A stretch of 64,000 nucleotides of DNA, taken from positions 1,054,001-1,118,000 of the forward strand of contig NZ_JAMBNP010000001.1 of the NCBI RefSeq assembly GCF_023715145.1, given 5' to 3'. The notes under the pieces were generated by a model that searched no databases, had not been told where the DNA came from, and worked only from the letters and a program-made list of their open reading frames with translations. The translations under genes were made by a program, and so were the position numbers. Position 1 is the first letter of the stretch. The number at the start of each line of letters is the position of its first letter. This document shows positions 16,804 through 26,501 of this stretch, piece by piece. The stretch is from Paenibacillus glycanilyticus (GTDB lineage: Bacteria > Bacillota > Bacilli > Paenibacillales > Paenibacillaceae).

Positions 16804-16838
16804 TAAAAAAACAATCCACACAAAGAGTGAATTGTCTT
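16804..16838 (-). terminator. Terminator behind the sensor kinase gene
   Basis: A 9-bp stem with one mismatch (ACAATCCAC / GTGAATTGT) is followed by seven T on the minus strand. It closely resembles the terminator at 45073-45106. Confidence 0.8.
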
Positions 16839-16855
16839 TCCTTCTTTAATCCTAT

Positions 16856-18559
16856 TTATCTACATTTAGGTATAGTAATGTTCACTCTCGTCCAACACCC
16901 GGGCTCGCTGGCAATGGTAATTCCGTATGGGCTTCCGTATTGAACCCTTATTCGCTCGTGGACATTGCGAAGACCGTAGCCTTCAGACTGTTTGGTCAGC
17001 AGCGCCTCGGCTATGCCGGGTTGAATCCCCGGGCCGTTATCCTCGATTGTGAATACAAGAGTTTCATTGTCTTCGCCCAATTTTCCAATGATCCGCAGAA
17101 GCCCTCTTCCGGTTCGCTTCTGGTCGATCCCGTGCTCGATGGCATTTTCCACGATTGGCTGCAAAATGAGCTTAATGATTTGCTGCTCGACGATCTCCTC
17201 GTCAATCTCGTAGGTGACGTCGAAATTGTAATCATGCATGATTAATTGCATCTCGAGATAAGATTTCGTGTTCAGCAATTCGTCTTTGACAAGGATATGA
17301 TCCTTCCCCTGATTCAGCGTCGTGCGATAAAACGTGGACAAAAATCCTGCCACCCGGCTTATTTCGTCAGCCCCAACGTCAATAGCCTTCCAATTAATAA
17401 CCGACAAAGAATTATAAAGGAAATGAGGATTGATCTGCGCTTGGAGGGCTCTTAATTCGGCCTCTCTCTGGGTAATCTTGTTCTGGTATCCTTCCTCAAT
17501 TAACAGGTTGATGCTCGCGAGCATCTTGCCGAAGCGGGATTCCAGCTCTCCGATCTCGTCGCTAGCATGAACTTTCAAGTTGATCGTAAGCGTGCCTTCC
17601 TCAACTAATCTCATCTTATGATTAAGGCGCTGAATCCTTCTTACGAATCCGCGGGTGAACAGGCCTATGATAAGTAAGAGCACGGCAACGCTGATGCCTT
17701 CGATAATCAAGGTTGCCCGAATGATTTTCCATGGACTGACGGTCAATGTCTCGACGGGGACTATTAAAGACAACGTCCAGTTGGACTCTCTCAGCTGGCG
17801 CTGCAGCAAAATATACCCCGGAAGCTCTTTAACTCCTTCCTGAAGCCGCATCTCCGCAAGCTTGCCCGAAGTCATTCCCGCATTCGTATCCTGCTCCGTC
17901 GTGTATACAACCTTGCCTTGGGGATCGGTAATTACCGCTATCGCCTGCTTAATGTCGGAGAGATCCAAAGAGCTGGACAAAAAATGAGGAACCAGCTCTA
18001 CATAGACAAGGTTCTTTTTCTCGTAATTCACATCTCCGAAGATTCGCCTGACTCCAAAAACCTTGCCGCCGCGCGCATACCAATGCGTATCTATCGTCTG
18101 CATGGCCTCTTCATACCAATCTTCATGCTCCAAGGAAGCAATCGGCATGATGGAATTCATCCGTTGCGTCAAGTTGTTTTCCGTGAATATGACAATCCGT
18201 TCAATGTCCTTGTTCAAGGACGTCGTGGTATTAATAAGGGGATCCACCGTCTCCTTCAGATCTATGTACATCTCGTAGTAACTGTTGTATTCCTTATTGA
18301 AAATCTGAGAGAAGTTCGGGTTATAGCTGATTAGTTCAATTGCCGAGTTAAATCTCTGGAGCTTGTAGCTCAGGTTATCGTCGATTTTTCTTAAGTTGTC
18401 CTGCAATACAATATGTGCCTGCTCCAGCTGCAGCTTTTTGGACTGCTGATAAGAATAGATTCCCAGAATCGTAAGCGGTATTAATATCACGGCCATATAA
18501 GAAAAAAACAGTTTGTGCCTTAGTTTGATGGAGTTGAACCAATTCGCAAGCAACGGCAT
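16856..18559 (-). CDS. YesM-type sensor histidine kinase
   Basis: This is a 567-aa membrane sensor. It has one helix at residues 18-37, a large extracellular dCache-like domain (40-275), a second helix (283-303), a HAMP linker (305-358), the His-kinase motif ALQAQINPHFLYN with phospho-accepting His379, and a C-terminal ATPase domain (LQPIVENAIEHGI, DNGPGI, GYGLRNVHERI). The ribosome site AAGGGCGG precedes the ATG. It is downstream of the two permease genes, while its probable partner regulator lies upstream of the binding protein at 22336-23880. It would sense an extracellular sugar, perhaps together with the binding protein. Confidence 0.93.
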   Translation of the reverse strand: MPLLANWFNSIKLRHKLFFSYMAVILIPLTILGIYSYQQSKKLQLEQAHIVLQDNLRKIDDNLSYKLQRFNSAIELISYNPNFSQIFNKEYNSYYEMYIDLKETVDPLINTTTSLNKDIERIVIFTENNLTQRMNSIMPIASLEHEDWYEEAMQTIDTHWYARGGKVFGVRRIFGDVNYEKKNLVYVELVPHFLSSSLDLSDIKQAIAVITDPQGKVVYTTEQDTNAGMTSGKLAEMRLQEGVKELPGYILLQRQLRESNWTLSLIVPVETLTVSPWKIIRATLIIEGISVAVLLLIIGLFTRGFVRRIQRLNHKMRLVEEGTLTINLKVHASDEIGELESRFGKMLASINLLIEEGYQNKITQREAELRALQAQINPHFLYNSLSVINWKAIDVGADEISRVAGFLSTFYRTTLNQGKDHILVKDELLNTKSYLEMQLIMHDYNFDVTYEIDEEIVEQQIIKLILQPIVENAIEHGIDQKRTGRGLLRIIGKLGEDNETLVFTIEDNGPGIQPGIAEALLTKQSEGYGLRNVHERIRVQYGSPYGITIASEPGCWTRVNITIPKCR

Positions 18560-18670
18560 TTCCGCCCTTTCAATTTGTGCATGATCCTGCCTCGCGGATT
18601 AAGAATGCACGTTGCTTAACGGCTTCGCCAATCCGACCATCGTACATTCCACTCGAAGCGCCGATTTCCT

Positions 18671-19552
18671 CTATTCCTTTACCGCCCCAAGCACGATGCC
18701 GCTCACGAAGTACTTTTGCAGGAACGGATAAATGAGCAGAATCGGTATCATGGACACCATGACTTTAGCGGAATTAAGCAGTTGGCTTGACATATTCGTC
18801 AACCGCCTTATTTCTTCCGGGTCTGTTGTATTCATAATCGAGCTGACGCTGATGATTAGCTGCTGAATATAGGTTTGAAGCGGCCAGTGCTCTTTGTGAT
18901 TGATGAGAATCATGCCGTCAAAGAAGGCGTTCCAATGCCCGACGATCGAGAATAGCGTTACGGTGGCCAAGGCAGGCAAGGAAATCGGGACAAAGATGAC
19001 GAGCAGCATTCTCCATGGTCCCGCTCCGTCCATGCTCGCCGCTTCCTCCAGCTCCTTCGGTATGCCCCGGAAAAAATTCATCAGCAAAATCACGTTAAAA
19101 ATGGGAACGGCGGTAGGCAGCACGAGCGCCCAGAGTGTATTCAGCAGACCAAGCGAAGAAATGGTCATATACCAAGGAATCAATCCCCCGCTAAACAACA
19201 TGCAGAATATGACAAACCACATGTAGATATTTCGGCCGGGAAACATCTTGGCGGTCCTGGATAACGGATACGCCATTAATACCGTAATGATAAAGTTGAT
19301 GGCCCCGCCAAGCAGCACCCTTTGAACCGAAACGCCAAAGGATAGAAAGAAGCTGCGGTCTCTAAGAATCGACTCGTACGCGCTCAGATTAAAGTCAACC
19401 GGCCAGAAATAGACTTGCCCCGACATCGCCGGTATTTTGCCGCTGAACGAGATGGCCAGCGTATTGATTATCGGTGCGATAGACAAAAAAGCGATAACGC
19501 TCAAAATGAGATAGATCGTCAGATCAGCATACCGGTTCGTTCCACGAATCAT
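18671..19552 (-). CDS. Carbohydrate ABC transporter permease, YtcP/LplC type
   Basis: This inner-membrane permease has 293 aa and six helices. It has the ATPase-docking EAA loop 'EEAASMDGAGPWRMLLVIFVP' and the typical C-terminus 'PFLQKYFVSGIVLGAVKE'. GGGAG is 8 nt before the ATG, 15 bp behind the partner permease gene. No ATP-binding subunit is encoded nearby. Such systems normally use a shared MsmX-type ATPase encoded elsewhere. Confidence 0.95.
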   Translation of the reverse strand: MIRGTNRYADLTIYLILSVIAFLSIAPIINTLAISFSGKIPAMSGQVYFWPVDFNLSAYESILRDRSFFLSFGVSVQRVLLGGAINFIITVLMAYPLSRTAKMFPGRNIYMWFVIFCMLFSGGLIPWYMTISSLGLLNTLWALVLPTAVPIFNVILLMNFFRGIPKELEEAASMDGAGPWRMLLVIFVPISLPALATVTLFSIVGHWNAFFDGMILINHKEHWPLQTYIQQLIISVSSIMNTTDPEEIRRLTNMSSQLLNSAKVMVSMIPILLIYPFLQKYFVSGIVLGAVKE

Positions 19553-19567
19553 TTAAATCGTCTCCCG

Positions 19568-20458
19568 TCAAAAGATGCGGTAATTGGCGAAGCGGGCAGC
19601 AAGCACGTAAGAGACAGCGATCAGAAGAAAGCTGACGATAGATTTCAGCAAGCCTACAGCCGTGGCCAAGCCATATTGGATTTCCTGCAAACCTGCCCGA
19701 TACACGTAAGTGTCTATAATATCGCCCGTCTGATAGACAATTGGATTATACAGGTTCAGGATTTGTTCGAAGCCGGCGTTGAGCACGTTCCCAAGACTCA
19801 AGGTCGCAAGCAGGATGACCGTTGGCAGCAGGCTAGGGATCGTAATATAGAGCAATCGTTGAAAACGGCTGGCTCCGTCTATGGCAGCCGCTTCGTATAA
19901 ATTCGTGTTAATAGAAGTAAGAGCGGCAACGTAGATAATCGTGTTGAAACCAAACTCCTTCCACACGTCGCTCGCAACCAGCACGCCTCTAAACCAACTG
20001 TTGCTCTGCAGGAACATAACCGGTTCTCCGCCGAAAAGCTGCACCGCTTGGTTAACGACGCCATCCAGGCTGAGCAAATTGATCATAATGCCGGAAAGAA
20101 TAACCCAGGACATGAAATGCGGCAGATAAACGATCGTCTGAACGATCCGTTTGAACTTCATATTTATCACTTCATGGAGAAGCAAAGCGAACGTGAACGG
20201 AACGGCCATGCCGAATACGATCTTCAGCGAAGCAATGATGACCGTATTTACAAAAACAACGCGGCTGTCCGGCAAGGCAAACATATAATTAAAGTTCTCC
20301 CAGCCCACCCACTGCGAATGAAAAATGCCAAGCGTCGGTTGAAAATCCTGAAACGCAATTACGATGCCGAACATCGGAATGACACTGAACACGAGAAGCA
20401 GTGCAATGCCGGGCATCATCATGATGTGGTAATTACGGATAAACGTGCGATTTCTCAT
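19568..20458 (-). CDS. Carbohydrate ABC transporter permease, LplB type
   Basis: This 296-aa six-helix permease is the first of the pair. It carries 'SQWVGWENFNYMF' (the N-terminal family signature) and the EAA loop 'YEAAAIDGASRFQRLLYITIP'. The ATG at 20458 is set by GGTGGAG 5 nt upstream; the GTG 15 bp earlier falls inside that site. It would form a heterodimer with the downstream permease and receive sugar from the lipoprotein encoded upstream. Confidence 0.95.
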   Translation of the reverse strand: MRNRTFIRNYHIMMMPGIALLLVFSVIPMFGIVIAFQDFQPTLGIFHSQWVGWENFNYMFALPDSRVVFVNTVIIASLKIVFGMAVPFTFALLLHEVINMKFKRIVQTIVYLPHFMSWVILSGIMINLLSLDGVVNQAVQLFGGEPVMFLQSNSWFRGVLVASDVWKEFGFNTIIYVAALTSINTNLYEAAAIDGASRFQRLLYITIPSLLPTVILLATLSLGNVLNAGFEQILNLYNPIVYQTGDIIDTYVYRAGLQEIQYGLATAVGLLKSIVSFLLIAVSYVLAARFANYRIF

Positions 20459-20559
20459 TACATCTCCACCCACGCGAAAAATTTGAATTCATGAATACGG
20501 GGCCGCCTCACCTTCCTGGCAGCCCCTGAATAGCAATAGCAACGCGATAATCGGCCTGA

Positions 20560-22239
20560 TTACTTCTGTTTGACTAATTCCGAGATTTCTTCAGCAACCT
20601 TATCTCCGCCAATGGATTTCCACGTTGAGACGAATTTATCGAACTCATCCAGTGGCGAAGCGCCCGTAATGATTCTCAAGAAGGTTTCGTTCTCAAGCTT
20701 ATCCAGGTTTGCGCCTCTCTTGAGCATCGTTTCGGTATTGCCGTAGAAAACAGGATCAATGCGTTTCAATTCCTTGGCGCCGGTTACGGCGGCAGCGGTA
20801 TAGAACGCCAGCGAATCCGCGTACGCCGCCATATCCTTCTTCGGATTATCCTGATTCTTCAGAAGCGACTCGACACGAGGCAGGATGCGGGCAGGCAGAT
20901 CGTTCGTATTCTTGTCCTGAAGGACTTTGTCGTAGATCGGAATGTCTCTGGCAAGCGAATCTTGGAAATCAAGCTGCAGGTTGAGCGGGTAATTGAGCCA
21001 ACCTACGCCTTGCCCTTTATAAAGCTCCTGGGTCGCGGGATCAATCAAGCGAATGCCCTCATATTCCACATTCAGCATCTTAAGGACAGCCTCTGGATTC
21101 TTCGCGTTTTTATTGACGACAAGGAACGAACCGGAAGGAACGGAAGGTACGATGTTCCGCTGGCTTGCATCATCGAGCGGAACCGCTAACGGTACCCAGT
21201 CGGCATTCGCATTGGCTTTAACCGCATCGGACATGGCCCAGCCGGCGAACCAAGGCGCAAATAAAATGCCCGCGCGCCCGCTCGATACCAACCCCGCGTT
21301 ATCCTCCCATTTCCGCGTCAGGAATTCCTTGTCGATTAGACCGCTGGCATACATCTCGCGCAATACGCCAAGAGCTTCCTTGGTCTCCGGCGTAGTAGAG
21401 CCGTAGAAGACATTGCCCTCATCATCTTTAAACCAGCTCTTCGGATAGGAATGATAGGCGTTAAATATGGGATCAAAGGTGAAGAATCCTCCGTCTCCGA
21501 CAATCCCCGGATCTCCCAGAAGACCGGCAGTGTCTTTCACGCCGTTGCCGTCGGGATCCTGCTCGACGAAAGCTTTGACGATGCCTTTAACATCATCAAC
21601 GGTCTTGGGAAGCTCAAGCTTAAGTTTGTCCAGCCAATCCTTGCGAATCCAGAGCAGCTGAAAATTCCCGTCGATATTCGTGTTCGGAAGCGCATACAGT
21701 TTGCCGTCGATTTTGCCGGTGTTCAGCACGCGGTCTCCGGTATAAGAATTGTAGTACTCTTTGATCAACGGGGAAGCGTAGGTATCATAGACGTCTGTAA
21801 GATCCGCCAGCATATTAGCCTTAGCCAGCTGGTGGAACTGCTGCTCGTCGACGATCATCACGTCGGGTATGCTGTTGCTGGCAATAGCTAACGTGACCTT
21901 CTGATTGTAAGCCTTCAGATCCTCAACCGAGAATTCGTACTGGACGTCAACGTTGAGACGTTCCTCCACGTATTTAAGATACTCGTTGTCCTCCAGCGTG
22001 TCTCCGGCAGGCAAGTTGTTGCCGGACACCCCTTGCCGTCCCAGCGTAATCTTGACGGTGTCCTGATACTTGGTGAACGGTCCGTCCGTAACGGACGCGT
22101 TGCCGGATTCGGCGGACGGCTGCGAATTATCCGGTTCCGTCCCAGAATTTGACGATGGACCGTTATTCCCGCCGCTGCAAGCGCTCATGCCGAGGAGTGC
22201 CGTCATGCTAAGCAAGATGAGCCATTTTTTTCTGTTCAT
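20560..22239 (-). CDS. Extracellular sugar-binding lipoprotein of the ABC importer
   Basis: This is a 559-aa binding protein with lipobox LGMSACSGG and lipidated Cys21, followed by a Ser/Asn/Gly-rich spacer. The mature part has the LplA/YtcQ-type layout: 'NQKVTLAIASNSIPDVMIV', 'LWIRKDWLDKLKLELPKTVDDV' and 'DPDGNGVKDT', a loop often seen in this group. GGAGG is 7 nt before the ATG. It precedes the two permeases and follows the response regulator gene. The likely ligand is a mannose-containing oligosaccharide, judged only from the neighbouring GH38 genes. Confidence 0.94.
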   Translation of the reverse strand: MNRKKWLILLSMTALLGMSACSGGNNGPSSNSGTEPDNSQPSAESGNASVTDGPFTKYQDTVKITLGRQGVSGNNLPAGDTLEDNEYLKYVEERLNVDVQYEFSVEDLKAYNQKVTLAIASNSIPDVMIVDEQQFHQLAKANMLADLTDVYDTYASPLIKEYYNSYTGDRVLNTGKIDGKLYALPNTNIDGNFQLLWIRKDWLDKLKLELPKTVDDVKGIVKAFVEQDPDGNGVKDTAGLLGDPGIVGDGGFFTFDPIFNAYHSYPKSWFKDDEGNVFYGSTTPETKEALGVLREMYASGLIDKEFLTRKWEDNAGLVSSGRAGILFAPWFAGWAMSDAVKANANADWVPLAVPLDDASQRNIVPSVPSGSFLVVNKNAKNPEAVLKMLNVEYEGIRLIDPATQELYKGQGVGWLNYPLNLQLDFQDSLARDIPIYDKVLQDKNTNDLPARILPRVESLLKNQDNPKKDMAAYADSLAFYTAAAVTGAKELKRIDPVFYGNTETMLKRGANLDKLENETFLRIITGASPLDEFDKFVSTWKSIGGDKVAEEISELVKQK

Positions 22240-22335
22240 GCCCCAACCTCCAATGATTTAACTTGTAACGTGTCCATCATACCAGCCTTATGCAAACGCC
22301 TTCTATCTCACATATTTATGATTTGAGCCACTTTT

Positions 22336-23880
22336 TTACGGAGTTCTTTCTCTGTATTTCGCCGGGGTTACGCCGTAATGCTGACGAAAGGACTGGATAA
22401 AATAGTTCGAATTGCGATAACCAAGTTTTTGGCAAATGTCTACAATTTTCATATTCGTATCTCTGAGCAGCATCACGGCCTTGTCCATGCGTACTTGCGT
22501 AATATACCGAATCAAACTTTGACCTGTCTCCTTCTTGAAAAGGTAGCTTAAATAACTGGGCGTAAGATAGACCTGTTCGGCAATTCCTTCAAGGGAGAGA
22601 TCCTGATCGTACTGTCCCTCGATCATCTGCTTGATCTGCTCAATGATCTTATTGGCGGATTCCTCCTTGTGTTTGGTGCCCGAGCTGGAATCGACAAGGT
22701 CGAAGACGCCAAACATCAGCTCCTTCAGCTCATGCAAGGAGGACGTTCGGGAGATCTTGTCCAAGTAATCATTAATGACTGCCAGACTTTTCTTACGCTC
22801 TTTAACCAGCACCCTGTTCATAATCTCCGAGCTTAAAAACTTCGTGTACAGCGAGGAGAAATGACCGGTAGTTTTTAAATAGGAAAACAGCAGCTCGACC
22901 CCGTACTTGGCGCCCCGCAAGTCGCTGAAATTTAAGCACTGGTAGATTTTATCCGAAATCGATTGTAATTCGGCCTCGTCAAAAGAGGATTCGGAGAAAT
23001 GCTCTTCGGCAAACAAGATCGCTTGTTCATGCATGAAAAACTTGAACTCCAGCAGACGCTCAATCCCGCAGTAAGCAGGATGAACGCTCTCCCATCCCTC
23101 GGCAGGGGCGCCTACTATAATGCCCACTTGCTGCCGGAAACGCTCCAAGGTGCTGGAGGAGACGGTTTCGGCTAAGAACCGGAGGGTTTCCCTTGACAAC
23201 GGAACGGGATTGCGGACGAACAGAAGGCTTTGATTTTCATTCACGTTCAAATAGTCGAAAGGGAGACTGAGGCGTTCATGGAGCATTGAGATAAAATCGT
23301 CATTATACATATCGAAAAACAGCCGCGGGCTCTCCACGAGCAAGAGATGGATGAACTCCGGTTCCGCGTCGTCTATTGCAGGAGCTGGGAGAGGCTTGCT
23401 CGGTCTGGTTCCGTTTATGGCATCCAGAAGCATTTTTTCTCTCTCGTAAGCCATGCCCAGGCGGTAGCCTTCCAGCAGCTCAAGCTCCCGCTTGCTTTCG
23501 GCCTCCTTCTCCAGGCAAGCGTCGGTCGCCCGCTGAATTGCCGCCAGAAATTCAGGCACCTGAATCGGCTTTAACAAGTAATTCGAAACATTGGCGCGCA
23601 TAGCTCTTCTTGCGTATTCAAATTCATTGAAAGCGCTATAAATAATAAGCTCGATATCCGGGTGCTCCTCCCGAATTTTCTCGGACAATTCGAGACCGTC
23701 CATAAATGGCATTTTGATATCCGTAATGACAATATCAATCGGCTCGCTTTGCACAATGCGAAGAGCAGCCTCGCCGTTCTCCGCCACGAGGGGATCCAGC
23801 TCCAGCTTTAATTTTCGAATCAAATTGCGGATGCCTTCTCGTTCTATTCTCTCGTCGTCAACAATCAGAATGCGATGCAT
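22336..23880 (-). CDS. YesN-type response regulator with AraC DNA-binding domain
   Basis: This is a 514-aa protein. The receiver domain (residues 1-120) has acidic pocket residues Asp8 and Asp9, phospho-accepting Asp54 in VITDIKMP and Lys104 in YLLKPIQ. A long middle region (about 130-400) is followed by an AraC-type double helix-turn-helix (about 415-514; 'LEGIAEQVYLTPSYLSYLFKKETG', 'IVDICQKLGYRNSNYFIQSF'). AGGAAGGAG is 6 nt before ATG 23880; the open frame upstream of it lacks a site. It probably pairs with the histidine kinase at 16856-18559 and activates the importer genes between them. Confidence 0.94.
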   Translation of the reverse strand: MHRILIVDDERIEREGIRNLIRKLKLELDPLVAENGEAALRIVQSEPIDIVITDIKMPFMDGLELSEKIREEHPDIELIIYSAFNEFEYARRAMRANVSNYLLKPIQVPEFLAAIQRATDACLEKEAESKRELELLEGYRLGMAYEREKMLLDAINGTRPSKPLPAPAIDDAEPEFIHLLLVESPRLFFDMYNDDFISMLHERLSLPFDYLNVNENQSLLFVRNPVPLSRETLRFLAETVSSSTLERFRQQVGIIVGAPAEGWESVHPAYCGIERLLEFKFFMHEQAILFAEEHFSESSFDEAELQSISDKIYQCLNFSDLRGAKYGVELLFSYLKTTGHFSSLYTKFLSSEIMNRVLVKERKKSLAVINDYLDKISRTSSLHELKELMFGVFDLVDSSSGTKHKEESANKIIEQIKQMIEGQYDQDLSLEGIAEQVYLTPSYLSYLFKKETGQSLIRYITQVRMDKAVMLLRDTNMKIVDICQKLGYRNSNYFIQSFRQHYGVTPAKYRERTP

Positions 23881-23902
23881 ACGAGACTCCTTCCTGCACG
23901 GA

Positions 23903-23954
23903 CAAGCACAAAAAGGGCTTCTCGCCAAGCGAGATACCGCCCTTCTTGTGCTTG
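23903..23954 (-). terminator. Terminator between the GH38 and response regulator genes
   Basis: A 16-bp stem with one mismatch (CAAGCACAAAAAGGGC / GCCCTTCTTGTGCTTG) has an inner CTCG/CGAG pair. It ends the mannosidase transcript, so the two-component/importer operon probably starts anew behind it. Confidence 0.85.
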
Positions 23955-23959
23955 CTGAA

Positions 23960-26404
23960 TTATATACTTCTAAAAGCTACCGTACCCGCGTTTACAGAAT
24001 GATTAGCGCGCACGGCTTCGTCTACCGCATCGAACGGCTTACCCCATTGAAGCGTATAGCGGAACTCGTAGAACCCGCCCAGCGTCGCCTTGAAATTCGT
24101 CTCCCAATAATTGGTCAGAACCCATGCGTACAAGGATTTGCGATCCCGAGGCTCCTGGCCTTGAACTCTTCTCTCGCCGAATTCCAACGGCCCTGTCTGC
24201 ATGAGCGGAGTGTCCGGCGTGGCCAGCGCAAGGCCGCCAGACGGCGCGGCAAGCGCCAGTCCTTCCTGAATGCAGTAGAAATCCGTCAACGTACCCGGAA
24301 TTTGATCGATTCCCGGCCGGATGGCTGCCCCTGCCTTATCGAACCACAGCTCCCCGTTGTCCTCCCGCAGGAAAGGCAAGGAAATGTACACGTTCTCGGG
24401 CTCCCAGACGCTCATCTTGTGCATTCGGACGGACACGTCAACTCTTGGCTGGCCTTTATAAACCTTCAGGAAGAGCGAGTAATGACTCATTCCCTCCACT
24501 TGGTAAGTAAGCTCCACGATGGCATACAAAGCTCCGTTTGTTACTTCTTTAACTCCGGTAAGCTGGCCATAGAAGCGCTGGACGTTCATCCCTTTGCGGT
24601 TTCGGCCCATAATTCTTCTGACGGTCATCTGGTCGCCGTGTTCGCCCTTGGTCACTTCATAGACGGGCGTAAAGGCGCCGCAGGCCTGATCGGCATCAAT
24701 TAATTCCTTGCCCGTACGTTTGTCTAGCCACGATACAATTCCCTCTCCGCGCTGCCAGGAAATTCGTACCTCGGCGGATTCGATGCCATTTTCCGTTATG
24801 GAGATGAGGTCAGGCGCTTGAGCTTGCGGGATAAGATCAGGAATGTCATGGATGCGGTCGGCGCCTACTAGGCGCGTGCTGCTCGTGGTGCGTCCAGCGG
24901 CAGGAGCAGTGGCGCTGCGGATAACGTATCGCTTCTCTTCCCGCGCGCCTAGCTTGGCCATAACGGCAATTTGATAGCCTCTGCTTACTTTTTCCTGCTG
25001 GTGGGGCACAATCTCCCCGCTCTGTTCCTCGATGACTTCCATGCCGTTCCGGAAATAATCGGCCTCCCACTGCTCTTCCAGGTAGAAGAAGGCGAGATCC
25101 TCAACGGGGTAGTCAAACGAATTGATCACTTTATAAGTAAATTCCCGGTTCGGCCTTAGCAGCACGTCCCCTCGGTCCTGCAGCACTCGGTCCAGCGACC
25201 GGTATACCAGCCGGCTTGCATTCGCGGCATAGGCTTCTTTGCGGACGCCCAATTCCTGCACCATCTGATGCCACGGCTCGGAGATCGAGGAATGATACCC
25301 CCAGGTATGCTCGGCGTACATCATTAATTGCTGCTCGGCTTCTTTCATCTCATGAGCTTGAACGCTTTTGCCTTCCGGATCAAGCCGCTTAACGACGGAC
25401 ATCATTCGCTGGGCGTTGCGGAAGATTTGCGTATGCATCGCCGTTGAAGCCACGCCGTCGGACCACCAGTCCGGCCAATCTCCCTTGTAAACCGGGATCT
25501 CAACATCCTGCTGCTTAACAAGATCGAAATAGCGGTTCAGCGTAGTCATCTCAATCTCGACGCGATCCCCATGCTTCGCGTTCCACTCGTGAATGAAGCT
25601 CATAATGCGGCCGTTCGGAGCCGCGTTGTCCCGCAGAAGCCCCATGACGTTTACCAATATAAAATCGTACGGATATTCTTCCTTCTCCAATTGCTCGAGA
25701 TAACGCGTTATTCTCGTCTCGGCGAGCCTCCAATGATCCTCGGCTATGCCCCAAACCGGCGTCTCGTCCCGTACGGAGTAGGATAACGTTCCGTCGGGAT
25801 TAATCCCCAGATCATTGCCCATCATATAATGCTCGCCGCTCCAAACGAGAATTCGCTTGCCGCTTGGCGCCTCCCAATAAAACGGGTATTGCTTGCGGCC
25901 AATGGCGAACATGCCATGATGGGTATGGATGCAGCTCAGCAGATGCTCAATGCCGGCATCAACCAAGGCCTCCGCATATCCCCAGCTGTAGCCGTTGATG
26001 TCCGCGGTCATTGCCGATCTAACGTTAAGGCCATATGGCGCGGCGAACTTTCCGGCTCTTGCGAGCATCTCGGTAAGCAGCTCGTATTGGATAAGCTCCG
26101 TCATGTTCAAATAAGTGCCCGACAGCTCGATGTCTCCTCTGGTCAAGGCATTGACAAATCGACTCTTCTCTTCATCCGTTGCATTCTCGAGAAACTTCTC
26201 GACCGCCCAGAATGTTTCGCACGTCCACTTGAAGCCTTTCCATTCCGGATGTTGTTCCGTATGCGATGCCTCGCAGATCGCTACGGCCTGCCTGATAAAA
26301 TCCACATGATACTGCTCGATTTTTTCCTGTCTTTCCGTATAACCGATATCCGTATGAGAGTGATGAATCACGTACATTTTCCACTTTTTCTTTGCGGTTT
26401 GCAT
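23960..26404 (-). CDS. Intracellular GH38 alpha-mannosidase-like glycosidase
   Basis: This is an 814-aa protein without a signal peptide. Zinc ligands of GH38 are readable in HSHTDIGYT (His17, Asp19). The nucleophile Asp135 lies in TADINGYSWGYAEAL, and the third metal-binding region is EHTWGYHSS. The C-terminal half is the beta-rich GH38 domain. GGGGAGAGG is 6 nt before the ATG. It follows the ROK kinase gene by 97 bp. It should hydrolyse imported alpha-mannosides, giving free mannose for the kinase and isomerase encoded upstream. The exact linkage cannot be read from the sequence. Confidence 0.9.
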   Translation of the reverse strand: MQTAKKKWKMYVIHHSHTDIGYTERQEKIEQYHVDFIRQAVAICEASHTEQHPEWKGFKWTCETFWAVEKFLENATDEEKSRFVNALTRGDIELSGTYLNMTELIQYELLTEMLARAGKFAAPYGLNVRSAMTADINGYSWGYAEALVDAGIEHLLSCIHTHHGMFAIGRKQYPFYWEAPSGKRILVWSGEHYMMGNDLGINPDGTLSYSVRDETPVWGIAEDHWRLAETRITRYLEQLEKEEYPYDFILVNVMGLLRDNAAPNGRIMSFIHEWNAKHGDRVEIEMTTLNRYFDLVKQQDVEIPVYKGDWPDWWSDGVASTAMHTQIFRNAQRMMSVVKRLDPEGKSVQAHEMKEAEQQLMMYAEHTWGYHSSISEPWHQMVQELGVRKEAYAANASRLVYRSLDRVLQDRGDVLLRPNREFTYKVINSFDYPVEDLAFFYLEEQWEADYFRNGMEVIEEQSGEIVPHQQEKVSRGYQIAVMAKLGAREEKRYVIRSATAPAAGRTTSSTRLVGADRIHDIPDLIPQAQAPDLISITENGIESAEVRISWQRGEGIVSWLDKRTGKELIDADQACGAFTPVYEVTKGEHGDQMTVRRIMGRNRKGMNVQRFYGQLTGVKEVTNGALYAIVELTYQVEGMSHYSLFLKVYKGQPRVDVSVRMHKMSVWEPENVYISLPFLREDNGELWFDKAGAAIRPGIDQIPGTLTDFYCIQEGLALAAPSGGLALATPDTPLMQTGPLEFGERRVQGQEPRDRKSLYAWVLTNYWETNFKATLGGFYEFRYTLQWGKPFDAVDEAVRANHSVNAGTVAFRSI

Positions 26405-26501
26405 TTGCTGCCTCTCCCCTAATCAAGTGTTCTTCTCCCTGCTTGCGATCAGTATAGCGCCAGGCAAAATAAAGCGATAGACTACATTTTTGCGATTCAT
26501 A

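Noticed and set aside
23714..24703. Plus-strand open frame of 329 codons
   Set aside because: It runs antisense across the end of the GH38 gene, a strong terminator and the start of the response regulator gene; its product has no recognisable features.
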